A stretch of DNA of 64,000 nt from positions 45,117,812-45,181,811 of the forward strand of contig NC_060259.1 in the NCBI RefSeq assembly GCF_921293095.1, read 5' to 3'. The notes beneath the pieces were generated by a model, which saw only the letters and a program-made list of their open reading frames with translations, was not told the DNA's origin and made no database searches. The stretch's first letter is position 1. Each line of letters opens with the position of its first letter. This DNA comes from Ischnura elegans. Taxonomy: Eukaryota; Arthropoda; Insecta; Odonata; Coenagrionidae. Made by a program: the position numbers and the translations under genes. Shown piece by piece: positions 56,201-60,560 of the stretch.

Positions 56201-58889
56201 AAAAACTGATTGAGGACAGAGATTGCGGAACCACTTCCTCTTCGGTTTATGGCTAATGAAAGTCACACTGATGGAGATACGGTTGCTTATCAGTGCAATG
56301 GGGCCGGTGTTGGCTATCAAATAAAAGTGTGCAAAATGGCAACAGATATAATGCTTATCCGCCATGTTCATGGGTCTCCTTAAATTGAGTCCCCCTTAGT
56401 GCTGGATTCGGGGTACTCAGCTGTATATTTTTCGATTGCAAGCTCTAGAGGGACTAATCTGAGATTGCTTTAATTATTCTGCATGGCTGAATGTTAATTT
56501 CCTTGTGATTGCTGAATACATGTGATCGCCATTGTTCGTATAAACGAATCCCATTTGAATTATGCCAGAAACCTTTAAAATCGTAGTTCGGCTACTAGTG
56601 CTAAACATACTACATAGGTACTCCTGATTATCCGGGCTAATGATGGGGAGAGGTGGCACGAATAATCGGGAAACATGAATATTCCAAACCTTCATTGTAA
56701 TTTCTTGTAATTATCATAATTTAGGCAAATCAAACTATCAATTATTAACTTTGCACATAGTCTGTTTTTTCAGATAGCTTTCCGGAATCATTTAGAGCTT
56801 TCTTTTCGTAACTGCTATCTTTTTAGCGGCGATAACGTGATTTTACTCATATTCCTATTGCTCCATGTAATACCTGGTTTCATGATTTCACCGTGCACCC
56901 GTGTCTGTGAGATCACAGGTTCAGAAAATTGGTTTGCATGAATCCTTCAAAACCATGGTGCAATATCGGAAACTACACTGTCAGGCACCACGCTACGTAG
57001 TTACTGAACGCAAGCATGCACTGTAATGTTTATATAACACGAGTACGGAGCTTCTGTGAAGTTAATAGGTGTGCAATCATCCCATCGCGCAGTAGCAATT
57101 ATAGGAAACCTGGTCTCTTGGCAATTTGTCTACTCAGGCGAGTGCCTGGCTGTAACTTATGCTATCTCTACTTCCACTTCCCTCGCTGCCTTCACTTCTA
57201 CTATTCCCTTCCTCTCCAGTTTGACTCGACTAATCACAGCATAAATATGTCTTAGTGTGACAAAATCTCTGGTTCCTTTGGGCCGTATGCGATGCCACGG
57301 TAATTATTGCACATTTTTGATATGAAATATTCAATTATAGACAACATATCTCTTAAATTGGGATTGTTTAACCATTGAAGAATCTTCTAAAATTAATCAA
57401 GAGATTTTTTCCCGCTGCTGATTGTCGTCTGCATGGTAGAGCCGATGGCCAAGTAAACTTGAAACATTCCATATTTAAAAGTAAATAAAATAATTCCCTT
57501 GTACAAAGAGGATTCTAATGGAAACAATAATCAAATTGCAGCCTTGCATGAAACGCAAATATATTGTTTCTTTTGCATCCGATTAATTTTTTTATAAAGA
57601 TAGCGGAAAACATTGATGAAGTGTAAAACTCATGCGTGGATTATACCCAACACAGATAATCCGCAGCTGTATAGTTGGGAGTCTGCTGTAGTTCCTAATT
57701 TTAGAAAAAAAAATATTTATTCATTTGCATTATGTTGTATGTTTTTCTTTATTTTTCAGGACCTGACTTTGGTCTTTACTGCATAAACCATATATTACTT
57801 CCAATGGTTCAGTGTTGGCTTCGAAAAACTGGTAGAATATTTCGTGGCTGGGACAATTTTGCTCCAAATTTCAAGCAGTGTTGTGGCTTAACTACTGACC
57901 TTGTGGTAGAATACCTGAATTATTTACATGGTAAGCTCATGTATCCATTGCTACATTTGTGCATATTCTATTTATTTAGTGAGTCTGTTGCCAGAAGTTA
58001 TTATCATGTGGATGGGTTTGACTTAAGTGTAGTCCATAGAGGAAGCATGTGGCATAATGAGTGGTCTGAATGCCTCGAAAATTCTTTGATATATCGTTAA
58101 ATAGTATTATTTGAAGGTGAAAGATGAAGCCCCATAGTTATTCATCCTAAATTTCCATTTGTCTTTCATATCTGAGCTCTTTAATTAAGGTAGAAGATAT
58201 GTTTTTGCATTAACTTGCATATTTATCTATAATTTATAATCTAATTATAATTGCAGTCAATTATTGTCCGTGTTATGTAATGTGTTACACGGTTCCAAAA
58301 AATATTGCCATATACTCTTAAGTTGGTTGTAACATGTCAACGAAATCTCACAAAATGGTCTGTTCTATGTTCATTATTTTCTCCAGCGAAACAAGCCAGC
58401 TTGTGCAACTGGTATTCTTTTAGAGAAGTTTTTCGTTCAATTATCATTCTTAAGTGTAGTCCTTATTCATGTCATATTCTGTAAATTCCCAGTGTAGTTA
58501 ACTTTTGAGAAAACCAAGACCATAGGAAGCAGGGGTAGTTACGTGGTTCAAATCCCCTCTAAATGTTTGTGAGGTATGGTGATAACCATTTTAAGAGAAA
58601 CCCTATCCAAATGACTTTGTGGTTTCTCGGAAAGAGAAAATATTAACATTTACAGTTGTAAATTGTAATGGCCAACATCAGTTGTTTAGTAATTTACATG
58701 CATTACATTGTCAGTAGCCGTAAATTATCTAGTCAAGACTTAAATTTTTGTAATTTATATTGCAGGTAACAAGAATCTAAAGCTGAAGCAAGGTTCCACT
58801 TTGATGGTCCGACAACTACTTCTCGTAATGGTGGAATGTGTTGTACAGTCTACTGAAAGTATTGCAAGATTGGGATGTGCATGTATCAG
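17182..58889 (+). CDS. ARFGEF3: ARFGEF3/BIG3 orthologue, 25 exons, 3' partial
   Basis: A spliced plus-strand gene whose 25 GT-AG exons join in frame into 4700 coding bases (1566 codons plus 2 bases). Exons: 17182-17266, 17351-17484, 17567-17701, 17798-17963, 18043-18181, 19791-20066, 20183-20315, 20579-20676, 24589-24773, 26908-27365, 28010-28157, 29343-29524, 31614-31776, 39956-40063, 41577-41795, 45848-46076, 46159-46326, 48618-48782, 50491-50782, 53257-53436, 54029-54290, 54422-54593, 55057-55364, 57760-57930, 58766-58889. Segments match what I recall of vertebrate BIG3 (about 2177 residues), for example LLYPPP, VDTAL-type, [16 protein letters not shown] and FLNTDN motifs. BIG3 is related to the BIG1/BIG2 Arf exchange factors and in mammals is linked to vesicle trafficking and to prohibitin and PP1 binding. 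The canonical Sec7 catalytic-loop motif is not visible, so exchange activity is doubtful. The start is the first ATG after a splice-like acceptor and matches the family N-terminus. The last third lies beyond the window. Confidence 0.93.
17351..17484 (+). CDS. ARFGEF3: ARFGEF3 exon 2
   Basis: Residues 29-73. It carries the conserved [19 protein letters not shown] block, which aligns with the PPHVLREKCLLPLQLALES block of vertebrate BIG3. It is flanked by an 84-bp intron 1 and an 82-bp intron 2. It enters in phase 1 and leaves in phase 0. It belongs to the DCB-type helical repeats. Confidence 0.92.
17567..17701 (+). CDS. ARFGEF3: ARFGEF3 exon 3
   Basis: Residues 74-118, containing the KLLRDDRF motif (KLLSEERF in vertebrates) and ending VDMLK just before the conserved VLL. 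Phase 0 at both ends with a GTAGGT donor. Continuation of the N-terminal helical region. Confidence 0.92.
17798..17963 (+). CDS. ARFGEF3: ARFGEF3 exon 4
   Basis: Residues 119-173, with the pattern [20 protein letters not shown] and [14 protein letters not shown], matching the NGSAVLKIAEVCIETY and AVRATLSQML segments of BIG3. I chose the donor at 17964 (GTAGGT) because it joins in frame to exon 5. The alternative GT four bases later would shift the frame. Confidence 0.9.
18043..18181 (+). CDS. ARFGEF3: ARFGEF3 exon 5
   Basis: Residues 174-219, opening with an acidic EEESQE run and ending in [13 protein letters not shown], which aligns with the VLTVLCEKLQ helix of BIG3. Enters in phase 1 after a 79-bp intron, the shortest in the gene, and leaves in phase 2 at GTAAGT. 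Confidence 0.9.
18182..19790 (+). other. Intron 5 with two Tigger-like termini
   Basis: A 1.6-kb intron. Two direct copies of a ~116-bp segment at 19216-19331 and 19476-19591 share CAGCAAAGTCA, TTTTTCCGGTCCCAA and TTCGTTGTACAG. Read on the complement they start CAGTAAAACC, the form of a pogo/Tigger right end. No matching opposite end was found, so these are truncated or tandemly duplicated termini. The remainder is plain AT-rich intron. Confidence 0.6.
19791..20066 (+). CDS. ARFGEF3: ARFGEF3 exon 6
   Basis: Residues 220-311. Contains [16 protein letters not shown] and [18 protein letters not shown], matching LLYLECILSVLSS and LIWKNLCPALIVILGNP of BIG3, then a Ser/Gly-rich linker ending SNEAKTVY (vertebrate VARTIYY). 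Phase 2 at both ends. Confidence 0.92.
20183..20315 (+). CDS. ARFGEF3: ARFGEF3 exon 7
   Basis: Residues 312-356. One of the best conserved blocks: [17 protein letters not shown] then [19 protein letters not shown], against LVRLVGSVDSMKPVLQS and VLLYPPPQHRVEAIKIMKE in BIG3. Probably part of the HUS-box-equivalent region. Confidence 0.95.
20579..20676 (+). CDS. ARFGEF3: ARFGEF3 exon 8
   Basis: Residues 357-388. It reads [16 protein letters not shown], matching the ILGSPQRLCDLAGPS segment of BIG3, then a polar linker and DMALMRL, which precedes the conserved helix of exon 9. Ends in phase 2. The 3.9-kb intron that follows carries several mobile elements. Confidence 0.9.
20941..22453 (-). mobile_element. 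Transposon with ~380-bp inverted termini (intron 8)
   Basis: 20941-21330 is repeated inverted at about 22065-22453 (termini GGTCATCAAACAACTTTTTT and GGTCATTAAACAACTTTTTT). The 0.7-kb centre encodes a broken minus-strand protein. The arm length gives it a fold-back architecture. No target duplication was recognised. Confidence 0.8.
21420..21805 (-). pseudogene. Transposon protein remnant
   Basis: Minus-strand frame from 21805: [34 protein letters not shown] and [14 protein letters not shown], then after a frame change a degraded [20 protein letters not shown] segment to about 21420. The order matches an arthropod transposon protein with VKVYAPMWF, GxKHLW and FAHPExLLLAMxxDxR motifs that I recall from several insect and crustacean genomes. 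Its enzymatic role is not established. Confidence 0.6.
22903..23215 (-). pseudogene. Non-LTR retrotransposon C-terminal fragment
   Basis: Minus-strand frame with [20 protein letters not shown] and [16 protein letters not shown], preceded by a frame-broken NEEVLRRVG segment. This is the familiar C-terminal tail of arthropod LINE reverse transcriptases (WxGHIxRH, EGxxxGxRxRGRPR). Only the last ~100 residues survive, as expected for decay of an old copy. Confidence 0.75.
23273..23483. repeat. Fold-back repeat with tRNA-like T-arm in the loop
   Basis: An ~80-bp left arm (23273-23352) is complementary at roughly 80% to the right arm (23404-23483). The loop contains CCAGG TTTAAAT CCTGG, a perfect five-pair stem with a seven-base loop like a tRNA T-arm and B box. 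A relative with shorter arms and a clearer B box lies at 23615-23750, and an isolated right arm lies at 51188-51250, so it is a repeat family. Confidence 0.72.
23615..23750 (+). repeat. Second copy of the tRNA-core fold-back repeat
   Basis: Arms AAATTTCCACAGAA and TTCTTTGTGGAATTTT flank a core that shares GGAAATCAGGAGATC and GGTCAAGGCGAATGATT with the copy at 23.3 kb. The core has an A-box-like TGGCTAAAGCA (23659-23669) and a B box GGTTTGAATCC (23693-23703), suggesting descent from a tRNA gene or SINE head. Confidence 0.65.
24589..24773 (+). CDS. ARFGEF3: ARFGEF3 exon 9
   Basis: Residues 389-450: VMDSIEECS, then [21 protein letters not shown], matching IMDGMTEAC and VSCVCTLLGALDELSQGKG of BIG3. 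The acceptor has a run of eight T before AG. An unrelated 178-residue open frame runs antisense over this exon and is not coding. Confidence 0.93.
24774..26907 (+). other. Intron 9 with a solitary pogo-like terminus
   Basis: The sequence from 24806, CAGTAAACTCTTGATTATA, follows a TA dinucleotide and looks like a pogo/Tigger left end running to about 25075. No paired right end was found. The rest of the 2.1-kb intron, including a pyrimidine-rich stretch near 25850-26450, shows no recognised feature. Confidence 0.45.
26908..27365 (+). CDS. ARFGEF3: ARFGEF3 exon 10, acidic linker
   Basis: Residues 451-603 and the longest exon here (458 bp). A basic KERIKKEKE segment is followed by a Ser/Asp/Glu-rich stretch with two EDSDSSG motifs and a run of seven Asp encoded by GAT/GAC repeats (27285-27305). 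In BIG3 the equivalent position is a long, poorly conserved, phosphorylatable acidic linker ahead of the Sec7-like region. The Asp run is a likely site of length variation. Confidence 0.88.
28010..28157 (+). CDS. ARFGEF3: ARFGEF3 exon 11
   Basis: Residues 604-652. [20 protein letters not shown] and [14 protein letters not shown] match SARLFIQSLEGLLPRLLSLS and EVDTALQNFASTFC of BIG3. Begins the region annotated as Sec7-like in vertebrate BIG3. Ends in phase 1 at GTGAAT. Confidence 0.95.
29343..29524 (+). CDS. ARFGEF3: ARFGEF3 exon 12, Sec7-like region
   Basis: Residues 653-713. [19 protein letters not shown] matches NADSLYTAAHCALLLNLKL of BIG3. In active Sec7 domains this area carries the FxLPGE-type loop with the catalytic glutamate. 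No such motif is present, as in vertebrate BIG3. Confidence 0.93.
29849..31383 (+). mobile_element. Non-autonomous TIR element, copy B (intron 12)
   Basis: Same family as 1959-3777, with termini ACCATATAAGCGTGTGTAAG and the complement ACCATACAAGCACGTGTAAG. Shared internal landmarks include GGATCCAAATATCC, CCCTTCACCTTATACTTCGG, GAAAGACGGAGGGAG and TTTCAGATGACTGACTCAC. It is about 280 bp shorter than copy A through internal deletions. It lies in sense with the gene. Confidence 0.78.
31614..31776 (+). CDS. ARFGEF3: ARFGEF3 exon 13, Sec7-like region
   Basis: Residues 714-767. [20 protein letters not shown] then LEVAGY matches SGVLMVFSQAWIEELYHQVL and LGEAGY of BIG3. Ends in phase 1. The next intron is 8.2 kb and is a nested transposon cluster. 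Confidence 0.94.
32510..33368. mobile_element. Tigger-type non-autonomous element (859 bp)
   Basis: Flanked by TA at 32508-32509 and 33369-33370. Termini CAGTGAGTCCTCATTTAACG and complement CAGTGAGTCCTCGTACTACG share their first 14 bases. Both subterminal regions repeat ACGTCA/TGACGT words. TA duplication and a CAGTG start indicate Tc1/mariner-pogo. No transposase frame remains. Confidence 0.82.
33369..34519 (+). other. Intron 13 segment without recognised features
   Basis: Includes a possible older outer element (TGGGTCTGACATCACAAC near 32200 and, inverted, GACGTCACGCACCCATC near 33786) into which the 32510 element inserted, but the match is too weak to annotate. A pyrimidine-rich stretch at 34020-34140 has no known role. 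Confidence 0.35.
34520..34661 (+). repeat. 71-bp tandem duplication
   Basis: TTTAGAAAGT, GCTGATATCTGATGGCAATT and GATGTGGxTGAATGG occur twice with a period of 71 bases (units begin at 34520 and 34591). The units differ at a few positions, so the duplication is not recent. Intronic, with no evident function. Confidence 0.75.
34704..35604 (+). mobile_element. piggyBac-like element remnant
   Basis: TTAA at 34700-34703 is followed by CCCTTTGGAACGTGC, a plausible piggyBac terminus. An acidic N-terminal-like protein segment occurs downstream at 35321. No right end is recognisable before the sequence gives way to copy C, so the element is 3' truncated. Confidence 0.42.
35321..35521 (+). pseudogene. 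piggyBac-like transposase N-terminus, broken
   Basis: A 66-codon frame interrupted by two in-frame stops. It reads SDFGDID, stop, [20 protein letters not shown], then an acidic [14 protein letters not shown], stop. Acidic, Asp/Glu-rich N-termini of this kind are typical of piggyBac transposases. No DDD catalytic part remains. Identification is by composition and context only. Confidence 0.4.
36365..36715 (+). pseudogene. Tigger transposase remnant
   Basis: A short frame beginning [13 protein letters not shown] near 36374 and, in another frame, [16 protein letters not shown] then a TGA in place of Trp, then LYQCEA. The F-K-x-S-x-G-W-L pattern is the end of the CENP-B-type DNA-binding domain in Tigger transposases. 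The catalytic DDE domain is not recognisable. Confidence 0.45.
37125..37530. repeat. Exact 203-bp tandem duplication
   Basis: 37125-37327 and 37328-37530 read as identical by eye, each from GAATATGTCGCGAGCG to GTAATACGTT. It lies within the Tigger element, outside its termini. Perfect identity implies a very recent duplication or an assembly artefact. Confidence 0.9.
38442..38512 (+). repeat. tRNA-like module inside the LTR
   Basis: A-box-like TAGCCCAGCGG (38449-38459) and a consensus B box GGTTCGATTCC (38491-38501), with a CCGGG/CCCGG T stem and a CTCCCAA loop (anticodon CCC, Gly-like). The acceptor arms CCGGC/GCCGG pair only if shifted by one base. It is either a SINE head inserted in the LTR or a Pol III module native to it. 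Confidence 0.62.
38542..38605 (+). promoter_or_regulatory. Array of heat-shock-element-like sites
   Basis: Four blocks of alternating TTC/GAA units at 2-base spacing: TTCtaGAA (38542-38549), TTCtaGAAttTTC (38555-38567), TTCgaGAA (38575-38582) and GAAtaTTCtgGAA (38593-38605). Two are three-unit elements, the classical minimum for HSF trimer binding. They lie 45-108 bp upstream of the predicted start site, where HSEs sit in hsp promoters. Confidence 0.75.
38619..38677 (+). promoter_or_regulatory. LTR core promoter and poly(A) signal
   Basis: TATA-like ATAAATA at 38619-38625, initiator TCAGTC at 38648-38653 with its A at 38650, giving a TATA-to-start distance of 30 bp. AATAAA lies at 38672-38677, 22 bp after the predicted start. 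This U3-R arrangement is what an LTR needs. The promoter reads in the same direction as ARFGEF3. Confidence 0.7.
39061..39955 (+). other. End of intron 13, nothing recognised
   Basis: AT-rich intronic DNA between the truncated end of copy C and exon 14. No inverted-repeat termini or conserved frames were found. Confidence 0.45.
39956..40063 (+). CDS. ARFGEF3: ARFGEF3 exon 14
   Basis: Residues 768-803, starting DLDGLDS (vertebrate DIDGLES) and containing GGQLLSDF (vertebrate GGQLMAS). Phase 1 at both ends, so skipping it would keep the frame. At 108 bp it is one of the shortest exons and follows the longest intron within the window, so alternative splicing is plausible but not shown. Confidence 0.88.
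40650..41324. mobile_element. TIR element, 675 bp (intron 14)
   Basis: Left end AATAGGGTGGTTTCCT and complement of the right end AATAGGGTAGTTTTTCCT. The interior is GC- and CpG-richer than the intron around it (for example GCGCGCGAAAACGCGACGCG). No open frame of note. Left flank TTAA and right flank TTCA leave piggyBac possible but unproved. Confidence 0.6.
41577..41795 (+). CDS. ARFGEF3: ARFGEF3 exon 15
   Basis: Residues 804-876. [16 protein letters not shown], then [19 protein letters not shown] and [16 protein letters not shown], match the VGCWKNLIDTLS, ILGAEGIKEQNQKERDAI and SLDGLRKAARLSCALG segments of BIG3. Phase 1 at both ends. Confidence 0.95.
42470..44272 (+). mobile_element. Tigger-like copy 1, truncated and interrupted
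   Basis: 42470-42817 and 44118-44272 align with 47747-48251 in intron 17 (GCAACAAAAGGGCCT, CCCTGAGAT, GCATGCATTTTT, TTCGATACCCAACAC, CATGGGTGTAC). Only the 3' part of the element is present. A younger Tigger-type element sits between the two segments at a TA. Confidence 0.72.
42820..44115. mobile_element. Tigger-type element, 1.3 kb, near-perfect TIRs
   Basis: Flanked by TA at 42818-42819 and 44116-44117. Both ends start CAGTGGAACTTGGTTAGTAC and stay identical for 23-24 bases, and GGTTAGTACG recurs several times subterminally at both ends. The perfect TIR argues for recent insertion. No recognisable transposase. Confidence 0.88.
44512..45349. mobile_element. Possible solo LTR or other insertion, GC-rich
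   Basis: A compositionally distinct 0.84-kb block starting TGTGACCG and ending GGAGTTACA, with flanks ATAT and ATAG (3 of 4 matching). TG...CA ends and GC-rich interior suggest an LTR, but no core promoter is clear and the target duplication is imperfect. A TTCCGCTGTA just upstream (44480-44490) resembles a pogo-type terminus. Confidence 0.38.
45350..45847 (+). other. End of intron 15, nothing recognised
   Basis: AT-rich intron before exon 16. No repeat termini or coding signals were seen. Confidence 0.45.
45848..46076 (+). CDS. ARFGEF3: ARFGEF3 exon 16
   Basis: Residues 877-952. Starts with the continuation of the ARLSNVLG block, then FALMASASC, a basic segment, [20 protein letters not shown] and KHVFR, matching MEAILSVGLEMGSHNPDCWPHVFR of BIG3. 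The acceptor (CTTTTTAAG) is unusual in having AAG rather than YAG, but the phase and homology support it. Confidence 0.92.
46159..46326 (+). CDS. ARFGEF3: ARFGEF3 exon 17
   Basis: Residues 953-1008. CLEHNFFSQ matches the TLEHNHFSDG motif of BIG3, followed by a Ser/Pro/Lys-rich linker ending in an acidic ETEDEH. It follows an 82-bp intron. Phase 2 at both ends. Confidence 0.88.
46381..48251 (+). mobile_element. Tigger-like element copy 2 (intron 17)
   Basis: Left end CAGTGACTACACCCATGCCT and complement of right end CAATGGTACACCCATGTCT share a CACCCATG core. It contains a broken Tigger transposase gene in the plus orientation. A flanking TA duplication is no longer visible. Size about 1.87 kb, near that of a full-length Tigger, although the gene is degraded. 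Confidence 0.75.
47031..47745 (+). pseudogene. Tigger transposase pseudogene
   Basis: Successive fragments: [20 protein letters not shown] (first CENP-B-type helix-turn-helix), [11 protein letters not shown] and [12 protein letters not shown] (second DNA-binding half), then after a stop [20 protein letters not shown] and [15 protein letters not shown] (start of the DDE domain, where the usual DE after N-I/V has become DG) and [14 protein letters not shown]. Order and spacing match Tigger/pogo transposases. Frameshifts and the stop near 47465 make it inactive. Confidence 0.82.
48618..48782 (+). CDS. ARFGEF3: ARFGEF3 exon 18
   Basis: Residues 1009-1063. A Ser/Thr-rich stretch leads to TELIQES (vertebrate QDLVREG) and [14 protein letters not shown] (vertebrate AAKVVLTLSTQADR). 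The acceptor has a weak pyrimidine tract (TTTCATTCAAG) and is the least certain boundary here. The downstream homology is clear. Confidence 0.85.
49158..49934. mobile_element. Tigger-type non-autonomous element (777 bp, intron 18)
   Basis: Flanked by TA at 49156-49157 and 49935-49936. Left CAGTAGACTCTCGTTAATA and complement of right CAGTAGATTCTCATTATTA match at most positions. Both ends also carry GGTCCCG-type words about 60 bp in. No transposase frame. Confidence 0.83.
50491..50782 (+). CDS. ARFGEF3: ARFGEF3 exon 19
   Basis: Residues 1064-1161. [45 protein letters not shown] and [14 protein letters not shown] match the LFEDATDKLNLMALGGFL, SQSQLFH, LFRLGNAMLRIVRSKARPL and MRCWSLVAPHLVEA blocks of BIG3. 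This is the HDS1-like region downstream of Sec7. Confidence 0.95.
51188..51250 (+). repeat. Isolated right arm of the tRNA-core fold-back repeat
   Basis: AAATTTGTGCATTGTGGGTGAC, then a tract ending GGCTAGTCCCGGTATACTTA, aligns with 23416-23483. The loop and left arm are absent. It lies in intron 19, just upstream of the Penelope remnant. Confidence 0.6.
51812..52093 (+). pseudogene. Penelope reverse-transcriptase thumb fragment
   Basis: Open frame of 93 residues containing [31 protein letters not shown] and [20 protein letters not shown]. This matches the segment of Penelope-like reverse transcriptases just after the catalytic motifs (FxxE, LxFLDVxI, YRKPTxTDxYIPxxSxHH). The catalytic aspartates are not present in this frame. 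Confidence 0.75.
52395..52560 (+). pseudogene. GIY-YIG endonuclease domain fragment
   Basis: Encodes [20 protein letters not shown] followed by [15 protein letters not shown]. YIGQxGRxFxxRxKEH is the core of the GIY-YIG endonuclease that most Penelope-like elements use to nick target DNA. It is out of frame with the preceding reverse-transcriptase fragment. Confidence 0.72.
53257..53436 (+). CDS. ARFGEF3: ARFGEF3 exon 20
   Basis: Residues 1162-1221, phase 0 at both ends. [32 protein letters not shown] and [11 protein letters not shown] are nearly identical in kind to [32 protein letters not shown] and LELCDEDVQDQ of BIG3. This is the strongest single diagnostic block in the window. Confidence 0.97.
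54029..54290 (+). CDS. ARFGEF3: ARFGEF3 exon 21
   Basis: Residues 1222-1308. [27 protein letters not shown] and [19 protein letters not shown] match VVTSIGELVE, IQSGWRPLFSALETVHG and DVFEAFLNTDNIQVFANAA. The GWRPLF motif is shared by all BIG-family HDS regions. Ends in phase 1. Confidence 0.97.
54422..54593 (+). CDS. ARFGEF3: ARFGEF3 exon 22
   Basis: Residues 1309-1365. A polar linker, then [19 protein letters not shown] and MPACPIF, matching STDLCLPALDYLRRCSQLL and MPLKPIF of BIG3. Flanked by introns of 131 and 463 bp. Leaves in phase 2. Confidence 0.93.
55057..55364 (+). CDS. ARFGEF3: ARFGEF3 exon 23
   Basis: Residues 1366-1468. A variable acidic and serine-rich segment, then [20 protein letters not shown] and [15 protein letters not shown], matching TGLIEVWIILLEQLTAAVSN and QPPTLDLLFELLRDV. 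Ends DVPG across the junction with exon 24 (vertebrate KTPG). Confidence 0.93.
55477..55789. mobile_element. piggyBac-type MITE (313 bp, intron 23)
   Basis: Perfect TTAA duplication at 55473-55476 and 55790-55793. Termini CACGTTGAGTACCGGG and complement CACGTTGCGTACGGAT. CACGTTG-type ends with TTAA are common in arthropod piggyBac MITEs. The insertion is 112 bp into the intron, downstream of the exon 23 donor. Confidence 0.85.
56613..57688. mobile_element. pogo-like element (1.08 kb, intron 23)
   Basis: TA at 56611-56612 and 57689-57690. The left end CATAGGTACTCCTGATTATC and complement of the right end CAGCAGACTCCCAACTATAC match partly, and GATTATCCGGGC / GGATTATCTGTG recur subterminally. 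The TIRs are more diverged than in other Tigger copies here, indicating greater age. No transposase. Confidence 0.6.
57760..57930 (+). CDS. ARFGEF3: ARFGEF3 exon 24
   Basis: Residues 1469-1525. [21 protein letters not shown] and [17 protein letters not shown] match PGFGIYAVVHLLLPVMSVWLR and NFKHAIGLSCELVVEHI of BIG3. Phase 1 at both ends. Confidence 0.95.
58766..58889 (+). CDS. ARFGEF3: ARFGEF3 exon 25, last exon in window
   Basis: Residues 1526-1566. [20 protein letters not shown] then [10 protein letters not shown] matches the LLVACVAKPTETISRVGCSCIR block of BIG3. A GTGAGG donor at 58890 opens an intron with no acceptor-plus-homology match before 64000, so the remaining C-terminal residues lie outside the window. 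Confidence 0.93.
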
Positions 58890-58954
58890 GTGAGGGTATA
58901 TTCAATATTTGAGCTAATTGGCAGTTCTTTAAATGAAAATGTGTGAATTCACGA

Positions 58955-59241
58955 GGGCGTACCCAGGATCAAAACTAGAGGGGGGCAAGCCGAGGTTGTT
59001 CAGGTTGTAACACAGAAAAGATTATGGAAACCTAAATTTCAAAAAAATTATAACAGTGCTTTATTAGATTTTATATGTAATTATTTGCTCAGAAAAATAT
59101 TTCTATTTTTATTACAATGTTTTGTAGTAATAACACTTCTCTTGGATTTAAAGAAAAAATTTCAAAACTTTCTGTGAAATAAATTTAATTTTGCTTTTAG
59201 GGGGGGCAGCTGCCCCCTCCTGCCTTCCGCTGGGTACGCCC
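58955..59241. mobile_element. MITE with GGGCGTACCCAG termini (287 bp, intron 25)
   Basis: Perfect 12-bp terminal inverted repeats GGGCGTACCCAG at 58955-58966 and its complement at 59230-59241, next to G-rich runs at both ends. No target duplication is evident. The interior is AT-rich and non-coding. Confidence 0.72.
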
Positions 59242-59861
59242 ATGTGTTTTCAAATATATTTAAGGAACCTAAGTATCAGATCGCCATCTGGAAGTGAAAT
59301 ACGAGCTTTGGCAAGGTTACCAGTTATTCAGAAAGAGATTGAATCATTTAAGGGGATGTGTCACTCTCCCATGTTTGTGATGTTTGAGGTACATGCAAAT
59401 GTTGAAGTAGATGTAATCTACATACCCTGAAAATTTCAAGGTGCAAGATTAAGTTTCAGACAGGTTACAAGCAAAAAGAAAATTTGGCCAATTGGATGGA
59501 CGTGATGGATAAATGGAGATAAAATATGCCCATTTTATTTGAAGATTGGTCACTAGGTATGTTTGTTAAGGTTACAAGATCGTTTATCTTAATTTCATCC
59601 ACTTTTCATTCAATGGCTGCTTGTTAATTATTGTATAAGACACTAGAAGATGCTACATTTCTGGATTGCCACTGATGGAATTCCATTGTCTGAAATGTAG
59701 GGTTTCCAAGCGAGATTCATTGGTGTCAACGGCTTTTGGGAGCACCTGTGTATTGCGCTTAGTCACGTGAGCTTTTATGGCCATTGCAGGTTGCATCATG
59801 AAGCGATGAATAAGAAATTGGAAGATGGTTGTCTATTAATACATATACTGGTCACCCCTCC

Positions 59862-60560
59862 TCACTCTACTGGAGTGGTGGGGGAGAAGGGTGATGCTGA
59901 GATCATTAGAACTGTCAGTCCTGTCCTTGAGCGATGAGTGGACTCTCCTCCATTGTGTGTTGTGGATAGGTGAATCATTGATTTAACCATACTGGAAATA
60001 TCAGCACTATTGTTTCTGTTGGAAGATTCTCTTTCACATCTTGCTGAGTTTAACGCCATCCACTCAGTTAAAATTTTGGGGCATTTTTCAATTTCAATTG
60101 CCTTGCAAATTAGTCTTCTGTGATAAATTTTTTCTTGGGCTATCACCTGCGTTTTGTTGATTAAAATATTATGTCCATCTTCAGAGTAGACACACTCAGC
60201 TATGGCCGACTTCTCCCTATCTGGATGTTTGTGTTCTTTTGATCGGAAAGTAATGGAATGCCCTGTCTGCCTGATGTAAGATTTCTCGCAAGAGCATGGG
60301 ATTTTGTATACACCTTCCATGTTCAAGGGATGGAGTCGGTCTTTGGCGGAAGGAAACATGTCTCTCATCTTCTTAAATGCCTTGTATCGCATTACGATTC
60401 CTGGTTTCTTCAGCACGTGAGAAATTGTCTCTGAAGTTCCCGAGACGTATGGTATGGTATAGTCCAGAAAAGTCTGGGTATATCAGTTTGATTTCCTGCA
60501 AATGTTTTCACTTAGATTGTGCTCTTCAATGAATAGGTTGGACTCAGGATCCATTTTAAA
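59862..60560 (-). pseudogene. Penelope-like GIY-YIG fragment, minus strand (intron 25)
   Basis: A 184-codon minus-strand frame with VLKKPGIVMRYKAFKKMRDM, then GVYKIPCSCEKSYIRQTGHS, SAIAECVYSEDGHNI and a basic tail, preceded upstream by a frame with LDYTIPYVSGTSETISHV. GVYKIPCxCxKxYIGQTGRS with a Cys pair is the GIY-YIG endonuclease of Penelope-like elements; here the second G of the YIG triad has become R. 5' part missing. Confidence 0.78.

Noticed and set aside
58540..58580. B-box-like GTGGTTCAAATCCCC
   Set aside because: No A box upstream and no target duplication. Not enough to call a SINE.
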